A stretch of 64,000 nt of DNA from Micrasema longulum (taxonomy: Eukaryota; Arthropoda; Insecta; Trichoptera; Brachycentridae): NCBI GenBank assembly GCA_022494885.1, contig JAGVSM010002713.1, positions 91,078 to 155,077 of the forward strand, written 5' to 3'. A program made the position numbers and the translations under genes. The notes beneath the pieces were generated by a model. That model was not told where the DNA came from and did not search any database. It saw nothing but the letters and a program-made list of their open reading frames with translations. Positions 10,723 to 23,060 of the stretch are shown here, in pieces (positions within the stretch are counted from its first letter, which is position 1; every line of letters begins with the position of its first letter).

Positions 10723-12640
10723 ATTATTTTTTGCTACTTTGTATTTTAATAATTGGTCGATTTTGTGAGCTTTCAAGTTTTAACTTATTACTAACATTTT
10801 AGCGCTCAGTGTTAATCTATGTAAATTCTCCTTCATACTTTTCCCTTATCATTACTAAGAATACTTTCAACTATGCAAATTCTCAAACCGAGACCATTTA
10901 CTCATACACGCTGGAGATACCTTCGTTAGCTTTAACTACAGCAGTGGTTCTCAGCATAAAAATGTTTCATCCCTCTGTTCGTTGCTGTGCTCCTAATACT
11001 ACCTAGAGATATAATCTTAAGGGTAGCGGTTAGGAGACGGATAATGACGCATTTTCCCTCTTATTCATAATCGCAATCCAAAATTTAAATTGGGGTTGGA
11101 TTGACACCTGAAATAAAAATTGGAAAAGAAACTTGTAGAAACAATTTATCAAATCCTTATTTTTTGTGCTCATCAACACTTTTGCTATTGGTTGTTGTAA
11201 ACATTGAGTATAATTTATAACGCCATTATCAATAATTTGTTTTGTTTTGTCAATAATAATTTGTTGATAAAATTTTAAATTATAGTGGTTTGGTATACTG
11301 GTATATCGCTATTTATATTAATCCTTCTAAATGCATTATCGACTATTTTGAGAAAAATCAGTTTAAATGTTTGACTCAAATACAAATCTCTTCCGATTTT
11401 AATTATTCATATATTGGATATTATGGCCCGTGTTATGTTTTATATTTTTAGTTTATAAAACCCTTTTCAGTTTTCAACATTTTAAATAACTTCACTTTAA
11501 AGTTTAGTTTACCGGTGTAAAAAAAAAAAAAAAATATATTTAATTATGTTTTATTTGAATTCTGTTATGCCTTATATTATAAACATAATATAATGTATGT
11601 ATTATGTCTTAATAGTGTATTATGTTAACTATGTAACTTTATTTTTAAATTTTAATAATATATTTTTTTTAATTTTTATATTTGAAAAAATGTTAATTAT
11701 GTTTAGTGTGTAACTTTTTCTTATTATATAGTATGTATAATGTAAAAGCCCCATGGGCGTCAACAGAAAGAAAAATAAATAAAAATAAAAAAATTAAAAA
11801 AAATAAAACTACCCTCCCAAGTTCATTTGAATTATTTTAAAATGTGATATTTTGAAAAAAAGAACTAGGGAATGGAATTGATAGTTATCACCGGAATACA
11901 TAAAAAAAAGTACTTGTAGTGGGTTTTAATACATGCGCACATTTTGAAACTAAACCTCGTTGGTTTTAAAGAGTTTTAACAGTTGACAAAACTTGGAAAA
12001 TGACATAACTGTGTTTTTTATTTGTTTTCTTAAAAACTAAAAATTTAGACAGTTTTTAAAGTATGCCGACGACAAAATGCCCTTGAGGTTACTATATTAC
12101 GAAAATGGCGCTTTAAGTTATCTATAATAATTATTAAAATATCACTTTTTGGCCATTTTAACAACATTCTTATCTATTCACACACTACATGTGTTTATTG
12201 CTACATTTAGAAACTATTTTAAATAGCATATCTTTTATTCTTGAAAAAAAAAAAAATATATTTTTTGATGTATTTAAATGCATTTAAAGTTATTTTTTAT
12301 TAATATAGTTTGCATGTTTTTCTCTATGACATTATTTTTTTTTTTATATATATATTTTTTTTATATCGGAGTTGCTTTATTATTTACCTTGTTTATAATA
12401 TACAAGGTTTATTTATAAAAAGGTGGATTTTCCTGCTATTAAATTTCTTTAAATTTATCTAAACTGTTAGGATCAGGAGGGATATACTTATGTGGACCAA
12501 TCGGGAACTTCTCAGCATTTGGACATTATATATTATAATCCTTATAAAAGACCTTCCTCCGGGCGTTTATGTGAATTAAATCAATAAAATAAAAATTAAC
12601 ACAGGTGTGTCGTGAAAAACAACATTTTTAATAACATCGT
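10723..12640. other. Non-coding stretch with a LINE 3' end
   Basis: The sequence is mostly AT-rich. At 11690-11815 '...gtaaaagccccatgggcgtc' followed by 'aacagaaag' and an AAATAAA-rich tail looks like the 3' end of a plus-strand non-LTR retrotransposon. The ORF at 10809-11006 shows no domain. I see nothing else. Confidence 0.5.
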
Positions 12641-12647
12641 ATTTCAA

Positions 12648-12880
12648 CAATGTTTTAAATATGCCCAAATGCATGCAGACAGGCTGGATTTTTTCCTTAG
12701 GGAGTTATTTAGATTTAAATTTATTGAATATTCAAATATAGGCAAAATGATTAATGTTACACCTTGTGTAAAATAGCCACTTAAACCAGCCAATGACAGG
12801 TCTTAAGCCCTGTAAATAATTAGACTTCCATATTCCCTTCTCAAAAATATTTTCCCTCTCTGTAGCAACAAATTTAAATA
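12648..12880 (+). repeat. R3 copy
   Basis: It contains 'gcatgcagacaggctggatt', 'gggagttatttagatttaaa', a central 'cttaaaccagccaatgacag', 'taagccctgtaaat', and the outer 'ccctctctgtagcaacaaat'. All of these recur in R3 copies at 42035, 45660 and 47245. One internal segment is deleted. Confidence 0.65.
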
Positions 12881-14180
12881 TCCTATTTCTTCAAACTAGC
12901 TTAAGTTTGTTTGTGTGCACCATACTATAGCCATTTTAAACTACTAATATACGGAGAATAATCCAAATATTTGTGAATACGAAGATTTTATTATCATCTT
13001 GAGGTCTAATCCTTCCTACATTGAATGACCCTACCCACATTTGACTTTCACCACTCGGGTTGTGGCCATGTAGCTCAATGTTCGTCATTTAATACAAGTT
13101 TGCTAGTTAACGGCTAGAACAGAAACATAATATTGTTATGAATACCTTCTCTAATAACTCAACACATCAGGGTGTAAAATATAACCATGATTGCAAAGGT
13201 TTTATAACGTAAATTATAAACGAAAAAACTTTTATTTTTTACCCTGAAAAAACATGCACATTTTTTTACCGAAAATACAATACGTTTTCTTACAATATCC
13301 ATTAAATTTAAATTGCTGCTAAAATATAATTCAAAATTTTATATTTGTCAGAAAATTTATATTTGAAGCATTAACATTATGTTTATTCACTAAAATATAA
13401 TAAAAATTAAAACTTTGAGTTTTTCTTCATCTTTTAAAAAAAAATCATGAGAAAATTTGTATTCGAGTATTCAATTAGAATCAAAACACTTGTTCGGTGG
13501 GTGAGTTAATTTAACCTTGCAAAAATTAATGCTGTTTTGAATTATAGATATGTTGTATGCACCTTAGGGTCTTATTAAAAATCTAAGTTCGAGCACAAAT
13601 ATGACCATTTTTGTGTTGTTTTTATTTAGATATTTGTTCAACAACTTCTACACTCGTAATTTCTACAAAAAGTGTTTCGAGTAATCTGAAAAATTGACAT
13701 AAAAGTGGTCATACTGACGCACGCACAGGCTTGCCAAATTAAAAAACTTGGGGTTTTAATTAGGCCCTAATTACGTACAAAATATCTCCAATCCAAAATA
13801 GTATACCATCTTTTTTACGACCTTGCCACTGGGCTACGCTTCTTAAACATAATTTTATTTCTACGCAAAGTGCTGAACCCTTTGTTCTCTGAACAAAGAT
13901 TTAGTAGAGTTTTGAACTTTTTCTTTTTGAATTATGATATTTATTGCTTGAAAACGATGAAATTTTTTTCTCGTTTTTTTTAAAACCTTTTTTTATAAAA
14001 AAAAATGTTGTTCAAATTTATACCGTCATGTCAGCAAGTTGCAATATTTATATTTATTTTTTTCTAATACGAAATATTTGCAAAAATAAATGAAAAATCT
14101 GCATTATAATATATTTTTAGTTTTATTTTGCTTTCGATTTTCTTTTTTTATACTTTTTGTATATTTTTGTGAAAACCTTG
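12881..14180. other. AT-rich non-coding stretch
   Basis: I see no coding region and no recognisable repeat. 13000-13130 is slightly richer in GC but has no open frame. Confidence 0.5.
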
Positions 14181-14911
14181 GTATATGTAATTCTTCTGTA
14201 CGTGTGATGTCACTGAACTCCTCCTAAACGGTTTGACCGATCTACGTGTGGTTTTCAGAGAAACGTAGATCTTTGCACTGCGCGTATTCGTATATATTAA
14301 AATTATTAATCTAGTATGTAAAAAAGAAGTAAGAAGTACAAAGCTTTTTTTTTCGATCTACCGGGGGTGGCATTCGAAAAGAATGCATACCCAAATAAAT
14401 GTAAGGATGTTTTTTTTTTGTATGTAAAAAAAATTTTTTTTGAATGTTTACAAACTTTCAAAAAAAAAAATTTGAAAAAATTTGAATCAAGGAATTTTTT
14501 TAGCATTCAATACATTTTTAAAAATTTTATTTCTACATAAGTGCACCCTTGTTAATCAGAATCAGAATTTGACATTTGCTAAAAAAATTCCATCTTCGAA
14601 AAATATTTTTTTTTATGCTTTGGAATTCAACCATAAACAAGTACTTAGGTACCTACTTGAATTCAATATTTAAATATTAATAATTCTGTATACGGCTAGT
14701 AGCATTGAACTTTTTTTTATTTTGCTTTGCAAAACAGCAAATCACCTAATGACAAAACGAAAGGATTGAAATTTCGAACTCAATGTCAAATAAATATATA
14801 CTCGTATATACGTAGTTTATCGAAAATTCGAAAATCAAAAATACGTTTCGTGAACCAGCTCACAGCAAGCAAGCCAACGTTTTAGCAAGACAACGGCTGT
14901 CAGGTTCACTA
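14181..14911 (-). mobile_element. R1 element, reverse orientation
   Basis: The plus strand reads 'taattcttctgtacgtgtga' at its left end and 'caagccaacgttttagcaag' near its right end. These are the reverse complements of the R1 3' and 5' ends. Middle blocks (a 'gtacttaggtacctacttga' block and 'aaaatttgaatcaagg') also match. The short ORFs at 14306-14673 lie inside it and are not genes. Confidence 0.6.
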
Positions 14912-15089
14912 TTGTATTGTTTATTTTTTGGATTGATATTTTTAAGTGAAAAAATATATATATGTATATATTCTCTTTAACGTTTTAAGTTGAGTTAATT
15001 TTTTGTGCAATTATGATTATAGACATACCTACTTGTCCTTTCTTTAAAAAACATTTTCCTAACTTTTTAGATGCCTTTTAATGATTTAT

Positions 15090-15300
15090 TTTTTGCGCAA
15101 TATGTTAGCATATTCATTGTATGAAACGACTGTGTTATAATATATATATATATAAATATAAACTTTTTATGTTTTTTTTTTCCTTCAATTATCTATTATT
15201 ATTTAGAGTGTTTATTTCTACACACTATTTAATTTGTTTATGGTAAAAGGCACGACGTGCTCTGTTTATTTAATAAAATAAAAATATAATTAAGTCACAA
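15090..15300 (+). mobile_element. LINE 3' untranslated end
   Basis: It shares 'caatatgttagcatattcat', 'gtgtttatttctacacacta' and 'taaaaggcacgacgtgctc' with 29620-29815 in the same order, and ends in an AATAAA-rich tail. It is probably a 5'-truncated non-LTR retrotransposon. No coding part is kept. A (TA)n run lies at about 15140-15160. Confidence 0.55.
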
Positions 15301-15504
15301 AAATACTTAAATAAAATGAAGAGGTTTGTAAGAAAGTACTTATTTTACACAACCAAACAAATGACAGCTGCGCACGCACAATTGATTTCCAAGAATTATT
15401 TTGTTGAAAATAATTACTTTAAAATATCTAAATATGTAATGACGTTGATAAGTTACATCAAATGCATTCTCGTATTAGAGATACAAGTTGTTTTACACAA
15501 GGGC

Positions 15505-15615
15505 TAGAATTTATTTTATTTTTTATTTATTTATTATCATATTCCATAAATTTATAAAAATATACATGATTACAGAATTGCTTTGACTTTCTTACTAGGA
15601 TTATTTTCCCCGTTC
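15505..15615 (-). mobile_element. LINE 3' end, minus orientation
   Basis: It starts with TTTATTTATTTATT (an A-rich tail on the minus strand) and contains 'ttactaggattattttcccc' followed by 'gttctcagctag'. That matches 'actagggatagtttccccgt' in 61540-61730. The adjacent 15616-15860 is AT-rich low-complexity sequence, and the Tyr/Phe-rich ORF there (15620-15811) is not a gene. Confidence 0.5.
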
Positions 15616-16040
15616 TCAGCTAGTCAAAAAATATATATAAAAAACAGTAATCAATAAACAAATAGAATAAATAATAGTCAAAAGCGTTGAGAAAAACATA
15701 GTCAAATATTTGGCAGAAAAAAATGGTCAAAAATGTACTAAAAACATTGTAAAAAACATATTTTTTAAAAACCCAGTAAAATTCGTAGTAAAAATAAACT
15801 ACATAGTACACACATTTTTAAAACCCAATAAAATCTGGAGTACTTGATTTACTCTCGTGGTTGTATCATCTCAGGCATTTACGTAAAAAATAAACAAAAA
15901 AAACTGTTTTCTCGTGCCGCAAGAGTGGTTCAGAATAGCACCTCGGGAAAAATAGTGTAAACATTTTTAATAATAGAGTTTGATTAAGAAATATCTGTGT
16001 ACAGACGGATAAAAATACGGATCCTTGTGTGAAATTGAAG

Positions 16041-16296
16041 CAAAACCCTAGACCAGTGTTTTCGACTCGATGAGAAAAGTCCACCTAGTAGTGTAGTAGT
16101 TAGCGCGTTGAACTTAAAATATTGGTTTAAAGAGAGGTTCTCTACTGCAAAACTTTACTGTTTGTAAACCGGTACCTGAAACGTAAGACTGATCACTTTA
16201 TCGTCTATCTAGCAAAAGTGATCCGTATATACGTGTATTGGAGTATTAATACTGTGCCTCATGCTAAACTTGGTGTGGATGGGGAGAAGCGATGGG
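16041..16296 (+). mobile_element. SINE2 copy with upstream leader
   Basis: 'ccctagaccagtgttttcga' at 16047 precedes the tRNA-like head 'tagtgtagtagttagcgcgt' at 16089. It is followed by 'acctgaaacgtaagactgat' at 16175 and a 'gtgcctcatgctaa...tgtggatggggag' tail region. The same leader occurs before the SINE2 copies at 34741 and 39203. Confidence 0.65.
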
Positions 16297-16423
16297 AAAA
16301 AATAGCTACAGAATTCATAAAACCAGCAACTCAACGGATGTAATTAAAGACACTTTCAAAGGTTTTTTCGGAATAAATAAAAGGTATGAAATACTAATTT
16401 TTTAACACTTAAAAAAAATTTAA

Positions 16424-16867
16424 TTGGAGTTGGTACTTTTAGCTTTACTAACGGAAATTTTATTTCTGACAATAAATGATATTACAAAACCAGATTTAAA
16501 TAAACTTGTAGCACAAAATAAATCCCAGATATATTTACTGCGATTCGAGAGTTTATTGGTTAACGAAACCACATCTGAAAAGGGATGTTACGAAAAACTT
16601 CCCCTACCAAATCATTTGTTCCTCCTACAGCGTATTGTTATCAAAATTAGCCCTGGCGGCTCTTGTTCGCGGAAAAGAGAAAAATATGTATCCAACCCCC
16701 CTGGTGACAATTCTGTAATTGATGGCTTTTTTATCTTTTTAATGGGTTTCCAGATTACTCTATCCAATAAGCGTTTAAAGGCCATAACTGGCCACGGGGT
16801 TTGGTTTGTATGTGGCAAACAGATTAATCTATTTGCGCTAAAAGCTTTGCCCGCCAATATTGTATAA
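16424..16867 (+). CDS. Unidentified 147-codon ORF, probably not a host gene
   Basis: This is the longest forward ORF in the window. It begins with ATG at 16424 and runs to a TAA at about 16865. The first 20 residues are hydrophobic (MELVLLALLTEILFLTINDI), like a signal or membrane segment. The rest has no motif I recognise, and its two cysteines make no pattern. The 16600-16860 part is richer in GC than its surroundings and is also open on the opposite strand for 81 codons (16612-16857). That suggests an older transposable-element segment, such as a LINE 5' region or solo LTR. No intron signals or neighbouring exons support it. Confidence 0.2.
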   Translation: MELVLLALLTEILFLTINDITKPDLNKLVAQNKSQIYLLRFESLLVNETTSEKGCYEKLPLPNHLFLLQRIVIKISPGGSCSRKREKYVSNPPGDNSVIDGFFIFLMGFQITLSNKRLKAITGHGVWFVCGKQINLFALKALPANIV

Positions 16868-17021
16868 TTGATTTCAAGCTGTTAAATTGAAAATCATTTA
16901 TGAGATACCAACACATCTACATTCGTTACATTACAGGTGTTTATAAAATAAGTAATATTTGAGACTTTCTGTTTAGAATGCATATTACTCTAAAAACGTC
17001 TACATTTAAAAAAAAATTGAT

Positions 17022-17975
17022 TAGAGACGTTGTCCTGCCCGAACGTTAGCTTACCTTATATTACCTGGTTTTTCAACATTTTTTTTAAAAATAAGGACAC
17101 GTTCAAATTGTGCAAAAATCACAGCTGTAGTGTCATAATCCAGGGAAAAAATACGGGAGTACGTATTAATGAAAAAAAGTCAGACCACGATTTTACCAGA
17201 GCCCTCTAAAAATTATGACACCCAACCCATTCCAAACGTGAATTTAGTCATTCTTTAATCGCCAGCCGTGTTCTGACGTGAGCTTGACGTTTAATTCGAA
17301 ACAAAAATAAATTAAAACTAAAATGCATGATTGTGTCGTGAAAGTATTCAAAAACTGTTCGTATAAAATGAAAATGGCTTTTTATTGATAAGTAGGTACC
17401 TGAGTATTTGTTTATAATTGTATTCCAAAAGTTAAAATAATTCATTTCAAATATTGAATTTAAGTAGATACCTAGATACTTGTTAATGGTTGAATTCAAA
17501 TACTGTAAATAATTCATTTTTAAATGCACATTTTTTTTGCAAATTTCAAACTCTGCTCTACTTACCAACAGTGGTGCATTTTGTGTAAGAATCCGTTTTC
17601 TTAAAATGTGTCGAATGTCAATTAAAATTATTTACTTATTACTTAAAATCCATTAAAAATTAGTTGATATGTAGAAATTAAGATTTTGTAAGAAAATCGA
17701 TCAATTGAGTATCCATTAAAAATAATTGTTGTTTGTTAGCGTAAAAATACCAACTTTTTTAATATTTAAAAAACAACGTCCTACGATTTTTTTTGATATA
17801 TGCATTTTACTCGAATGCAACCTTGGAAATTTTATGAAAAACACATATATGCTTCTAATTTTTTTTCCACGCAACTTATATTATTAAAGATGTTATTATT
17901 TATATACCTTAAAGACGTAAACTAGAACATTTTGCAATAAACCTCACGTAAATCTGTCAAGCGATGTTTGATTTT
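17022..17975 (+). mobile_element. R1 element, decayed long copy
   Basis: It has 'agagacgttgtcctgcccga' and 'acgttagcttacc' at the start and 'acctcacgtaaatctgtcaa' near the end. 'tttattgataagtaggtacc' and 'atgcattttactcgaatgca' lie in the middle, as in the other R1 copies. The last 30-40 bp of the family end are not recognisable. The minus-strand ORF at 17248-17568 is inside it and has no domain. Confidence 0.55.
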
Positions 17976-18689
17976 TTGCAAGACTAATAACGGCCATTAA
18001 TTTTTATAAATTTGTTTTACAAAACAAAATTGGTATTATACTTTCGTAATATGTGAGACCGAATTATTTTATTTTTTTCAAACAGTTTGATTAAATTTGT
18101 TCAATTTCGTGTAAATGCACATTCAATGTTTTGGAAAATAATTAATAAATTATTTTAACTACTTTCGTGTGTACAATTTTAAGATTTAAAAAAAAAACCT
18201 AAATCAAATAATAATGTCAAATTTCATAGGTACATAAATTTTGCAATCTTCTATTCCAATACCAATAAATACGAGTATATTTTACAAAACATTTTTTTGA
18301 ATTCAAAATTGATTTAAGTAAAACCACGCGTATCGTATTCATTAATTTAATTAAAAGGCAAACAGATATTTGTTTTGCCGGATAAATACAGGTCAAATGC
18401 TTTGAATTACAATACTATCGCTTGATGCAATATAATACGAAGGGTCACAAAATGTTTTTCCAGTGTAATAAAAACAAAAAATCTATCACGCCACTAGCAC
18501 ATAATGTTTGTTTACTTATTTTGTATATTTTACTGAATAAAATACACAAGTTTTGGGTGTATTTACCTTTTAATTGTGATATTGTTTTATAGACTGTTAT
18601 ACTTTCTGTATTAAAATCTCACCATATTAAAAACTCATATTTATATAAAAATAAAAAAACATTATAAAATCACAATTTCTGGTCTGTTC

Positions 18690-19110
18690 AACAGAAAAAT
18701 ATGACTTTTTTTTACATTTTCAAAGTAATACAAGTCTATGAAATACTGTCCAGTAAAAAACCTTTTTTTGGCTTATTATTAGCAGCATAAAAAATGCTTT
18801 TAAATTTGTAATTTTGAATTCCCGCAAAAACGGCACGCTCTTAATACTCCTCGATTTATGTTGATTTTTTCCTGCCATTGAAATTTGTTTAGAACAATTT
18901 CACGAATCTTGACGTCACAACAACCAATGCCAAACTCGTCGCGTTTTTCTACGGACGCATTTTTATTAAATTTATTTTTTTACATTCATGTATGAAAACA
19001 TTTCTCCGCAATATTTTTATTGATTTCATAATACAATTATTTATTCTTAATTCATTTGATATATTTTTAAATGTATTCATCGAATGTGATATTTCCCTAT
19101 TCTCTACCAA
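18690..19110 (+). repeat. R6 copy without SINE (empty-site form)
   Basis: It shares 'caaagtaatacaagtctatg', 'cagcataaaaaatgctttt', 'cacgaatcttgacgtcacaa', 'tcgcgtttttct' and 'gaatgtgatatttccctatt' with 2455-3115. Where that copy carries a SINE1, this one runs straight through (about 18765-18790). Confidence 0.6.
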
Positions 19111-20150
19111 TAGATTCATTTGCTTGATTGTAATGTATACATTTCGGCAGCTTATTGTGTTTACTTAGCAATTTCATAAAAAGCATCACTTAGTTTTTGT
19201 TTGTGGTTCTTATTTTACCAAAGTACACATGAAACTTTCTACGGGATTGTAATATTATATTTATTTTCAACGCTTCAAACCTTATAAAGCCTTTGAAAAT
19301 ATGTTTTCCAATGAGCACTTTTTTATTCTTTGTAATACACGTAAAAATACTTAATAAATGTTGGGGTAAAAGGCTTCTGACACAACTTTCGAGTATTTTA
19401 TGACAGTCGAGTCGTAAAAATGATCAGAAACAGTGACTTGAAGTACGATTATTTTATTGGACATAATATTATAATATAATATTATTACGTTTTTATTTCT
19501 GGAATTGAAGTAAACAAATAAAAATATATCGTTTCATTTGTTGTGCGTTTATTAGACATCGGATATTTATTTATCAAATAAAAAAAGAGAATATATCTCT
19601 AAAATTTACTTTAAGCGTTTTTTTTATACAGCAATATTTTTAGCTTGTAAATTTTTTTTGTCGACACAAACCGGATATCATCGCCTAGAAAGGTATTAAA
19701 ATGAACATATTTCAACAAAGATATAAAATATTTTAGAGAAGGAAATATGGAAGTCTAGTCATCTACAGGGCTTATGAACTGTCATTGGCTGATTAAAGTT
19801 ACACCTTGTGTAATATTCACCATTCTGTATATGTATGAACATTCGTATTTCTTCAGTTCTCCCAACTCCTGATTTTTTTAAGTTAAAGAACTGAAACCTT
19901 TATTGATGCTGAACTACATTTAACATATTAATCTGAATTAATTATTTAAGGCACCTTTTCTATTTTTTTAATTTTACGTAAAATAAAATACGTAAATTTA
20001 AATTTTATAATATCGTAGACGATAAAAAATATAAATTTCAATTTGTAGAATCTAGGCAACGCCTGAAAACCTTTTTAAATGTTTATGCTTCTTTCATTTT
20101 TTGTTCACGAGAATTTTAATCGTTTACGATGTACTATGCTAACATTTTTG
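19111..20150. other. Non-coding stretch with one R3 fragment
   Basis: 19710-19860 is an R3 half-copy ('aagtctagtcatctacaggg', 'cattggctgattaaagttac', 'cattctgtatatgtatgaac'). The rest is AT-rich and shows no gene. Confidence 0.55.
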
Positions 20151-20156
20151 CTTGAT

Positions 20157-20320
20157 GCCTCCATAGTGTAGTGGTTACGTCGCTTGACTCACGCACGGAA
20201 GGTTCCGGGTTTGACTCCCGGTGAGAACACAAAAAATAAATGAGATTTTTTTTAAGCCTGAGTGTTTTGTATTGTAATTCACCAATTTAATAGGGCCTCT
20301 TTGCCTATTGTGGTGAAAAA
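20157..20320 (+). mobile_element. SINE1 copy, forward
   Basis: The tRNA-like head begins GCCTCCATAGTGTAGTGG (A box about 20164-20174). The B box GGTTTGACTCC is at about 20208-20218. The body runs 'gtgagaacacaaaaaataaa' to 'aagcctgagtgttttgtatt' and ends at 'ggcctctttgcctattgtgg' followed by an A-run. It is nearly complete and gives the clearest view of the family (about 165 bp). Confidence 0.75.
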
Positions 20321-22750
20321 AAACTGTTTTTTGTCATAATTGTGTTCCTATCACAAGAATGCACGCGCCATTTTGTCACGAAACGGTAGTTTCTTGAAAT
20401 ATTAATCAGCAATTATTATCCACTCAATATTATTTCTACTTTGACTTTTAAGGACTTGTTGTCTTAAATTAATATAAAACGAGTAATATTTCAAAATACA
20501 TTTTGAATTATGAGTGATTTTGCGGCAAAATATTTCCACTCGAATTTCATGGGATTTCTCGCATTATGGCGTCAATTAATTGCTGTCAAATCACCATCAT
20601 AATTATTATTTATAATCCAATTTTCTGGAAGAGGGCAGGTTTTGCCTCACGTAATTGACAGGTCTGGCATTTTTCCTACGGGAATCGCGTGCTGGGGAGT
20701 TTACCTATCTCTTAAGGTAAAAACAGTTTTTCCCAAAAAAAGTATTTGGGAATTCATGATCGTCACTCATGAAGTGTGTATATACATTATCATATACCTA
20801 CTACATGTAAAGCGTGTGAGCAATACTCTGAGAAAAATAGTATAAAACACGATCCTTCTTAGTTTATTTCACTGTTATTGGTTGAAAAATGGCTGGCCTT
20901 TTACTTTCCTCGACTTCAAACCACTATTCTCCTTAACGTTTGAGCTTGAAAAATAATTGGCTTTTTGTTTCGTTTAGCTGAAAATACTAGGCATTTTAGT
21001 CTTCTTGGAAGTAATTGATTAAAAAGTGCTTGGTTTTAGCCTTTCATTATATCGTTGAAAAATAATTGACCTTTAAGATCTCTTGCATTACGTTGCAAGC
21101 GACTTTTACATGTCTCAGTGTCCTCAGGGCCTTTTATGTTTATATTCCATAAACTTAAGTTAGTAGATTTGTAAGTTAGACTAGTTAAGACTTGTAAGCA
21201 TAGAATTAAGAATAGTCCAGAAGAAGCCTAGAATCACATTTGAATACATCAAACTGTGTCCAATAATTTCCCCATTATGCCTCACTTTCACCGCGCGCAT
21301 TCGTGATGCCGCCATAAAATAATGCACAATGAGAAAAAAATATAATTATAACACAAATGTAAGGTTAAAAAAAAGCAATCTGTTAATTTCTCTAAAATTT
21401 CATTGTGCACGCGGAAATATTGATTTACACAACAGAGTTGATAAGTTAAGGGTCATTTAATAAGAGTAATTGAATTAATGAACTTTAAACTTAAAATATA
21501 AAACAAATTTTATTTTCCATAAAACAGATATTTTTATATCATGTAACATAATATTTGATGTTTTAAAAATAATGTCGGTCAAATGTCCACGATAGAGTTG
21601 TTTAATCCGAGATCCAATTTTCATTAGTTTTCTCATCAGATAAGCAAAGTAGAGTAAAAAAAATTACTAACCTGGCAACACTAACGAAATGTTAATTTTG
21701 TTTCTTCGACTATCTGATAGACTGAAAAATAATTCAATTTTTAAGTAATGCATTTGTTACATACACATTCATTTGCTAATTACACATAAAATGTGATTGC
21801 ATCCTGTTTTTTTAAGATCCTAGCAGTATTTTCATACTTTAAAAGAACACAACACAGCATAGTTGAATTCAAATAAGGAGTTGCGTACTGAGCGACGTCT
21901 ACAAAGAAACTAATGGGTCAAAACGTAAGCGTTTGATGTGCGTATGCGGTTTCTGGACTATCCTTAATTCTATGCTTATAAGACTTATTTTTCATGATGT
22001 ATTTTTGTATCATTAAATTTAGTCCTCTGTTTTTTGGCATATTATTTATAATTCTCTCTTCTTTCTAGAAAGTTTCTGAGTTTCTAGAAACCATATCTCA
22101 ATTATCATTTCAATTATGGTTTTGTATTTTTTTTCTATTAATTTCAATGAAACTATTATTTTGTATATTAATTTTAGTATACATGAACCTTAATTTGTAA
22201 AAATTATATTTTCTTTTCTTTTTTTTTCATTGTCTTTGGAATTTCATTATTTAATATATATCTTGTTTTTCTAAATTGTTATTCTATTACATCATAATAT
22301 GTCATTATAATTTAATTTTATTGAAAATTTTTAATGTTAATTATTATGGCTTAACACGGCCACAGCCTAAAAAGCCTTAATAAGTTCATTAATATTTAAA
22401 CGAGTGTAATTTTGAATATTTAAAAAAAAGTTTTTTTTCTAAAGTAAACAAGCATATTTTTATGTAGCTCTGTTAGTCTTTTAGTTTTCTCGACCTTCAT
22501 TGATTGAAAAGATTGTAGTCTCTAAGTTTCTTTTTAAAAGGTTTAAGTACGCTTACTGGTACATCGCGTCAGGCATATGATGATTGTCAACTTTTTTGTT
22601 CGAAAAATTCAAATGTTTCGTTGGGGTAAATTACGCTTACTACCTATTGTGTGTAAAGCCAGCATTAGGTATACAAGTAAATATACTCGTACGTACTATA
22701 CGTCTATCGGCAAAATTTCTCAACAAAAGAAAGATGAGTATTGTTTTTAA
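20321..22750. other. Non-coding stretch with a degenerate repeat
   Basis: Four related strings of the type 'ttgaaaaataattggctttt' occur at 20881, 20943, 21014 and 21052, so this may be a decayed tandem repeat. The ORF at 20642-20845 has no domain. I see no exon with supporting splice sites. Confidence 0.45.
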
Positions 22751-22754
22751 TGAT

Positions 22755-23060
22755 ATTTTTGCGAGTCCGCCATAGGTACTATGACGCCGGTGCATCAGCG
22801 TCCATTGTTTTCCTTTTCGTTCATTACCGCCGCCGTTAAAATGACCCCAAATGGGGCGTTCTTTACGAGCGCGCTTTTTTCCAAATTTAAAATCTGAAAC
22901 AATGGAATTCGCCAACAGTTTAAACTAACGAACGCAATCGCGGCGTGGCGTGGCACGGCGCGGCGTTGGCACATTTTACCCGAATTAATTACAATACGTC
23001 CGTCGGCCACTAGGCGGCTCTGGGAGCGGTTTGGATGCAGATTTACAAAATGGCGACCAG
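22755..23060. promoter_or_regulatory. CpG-rich island, candidate promoter or enhancer
   Basis: This block is far richer in GC and CpG than its surroundings ('accgccgccgtt', 'gagcgcgctttt', 'gcggcgtggcgtgg', 'cacggcgcggcgttgg', 'gtccgtcggcc'). It is not a copy of any repeat in the window. It ends with 'caaaatggcgacc', a YY1/Pho-like ATGGC context. It lies about 3.5 kb upstream of the follistatin-domain exon. The overlapping minus ORFs (22640-22915, 22795-23010) have no domain. It could instead be a first exon or a non-coding exon. The function is inferred only from composition. Confidence 0.3.

Noticed and set aside
15620..15811. 63-codon ORF rich in Tyr and Phe
   Set aside because: It arises from AT-rich low-complexity sequence next to a LINE tail and has no motif.
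20157..20225. Possible tRNA gene (A and B boxes present); the same applies to 25208-25272, 60433-60500 and 40569-40637
   Set aside because: Acceptor stems are not paired, sequences recur with a fixed non-tRNA body, and tails are A- or GAT-rich, so they are SINE heads.
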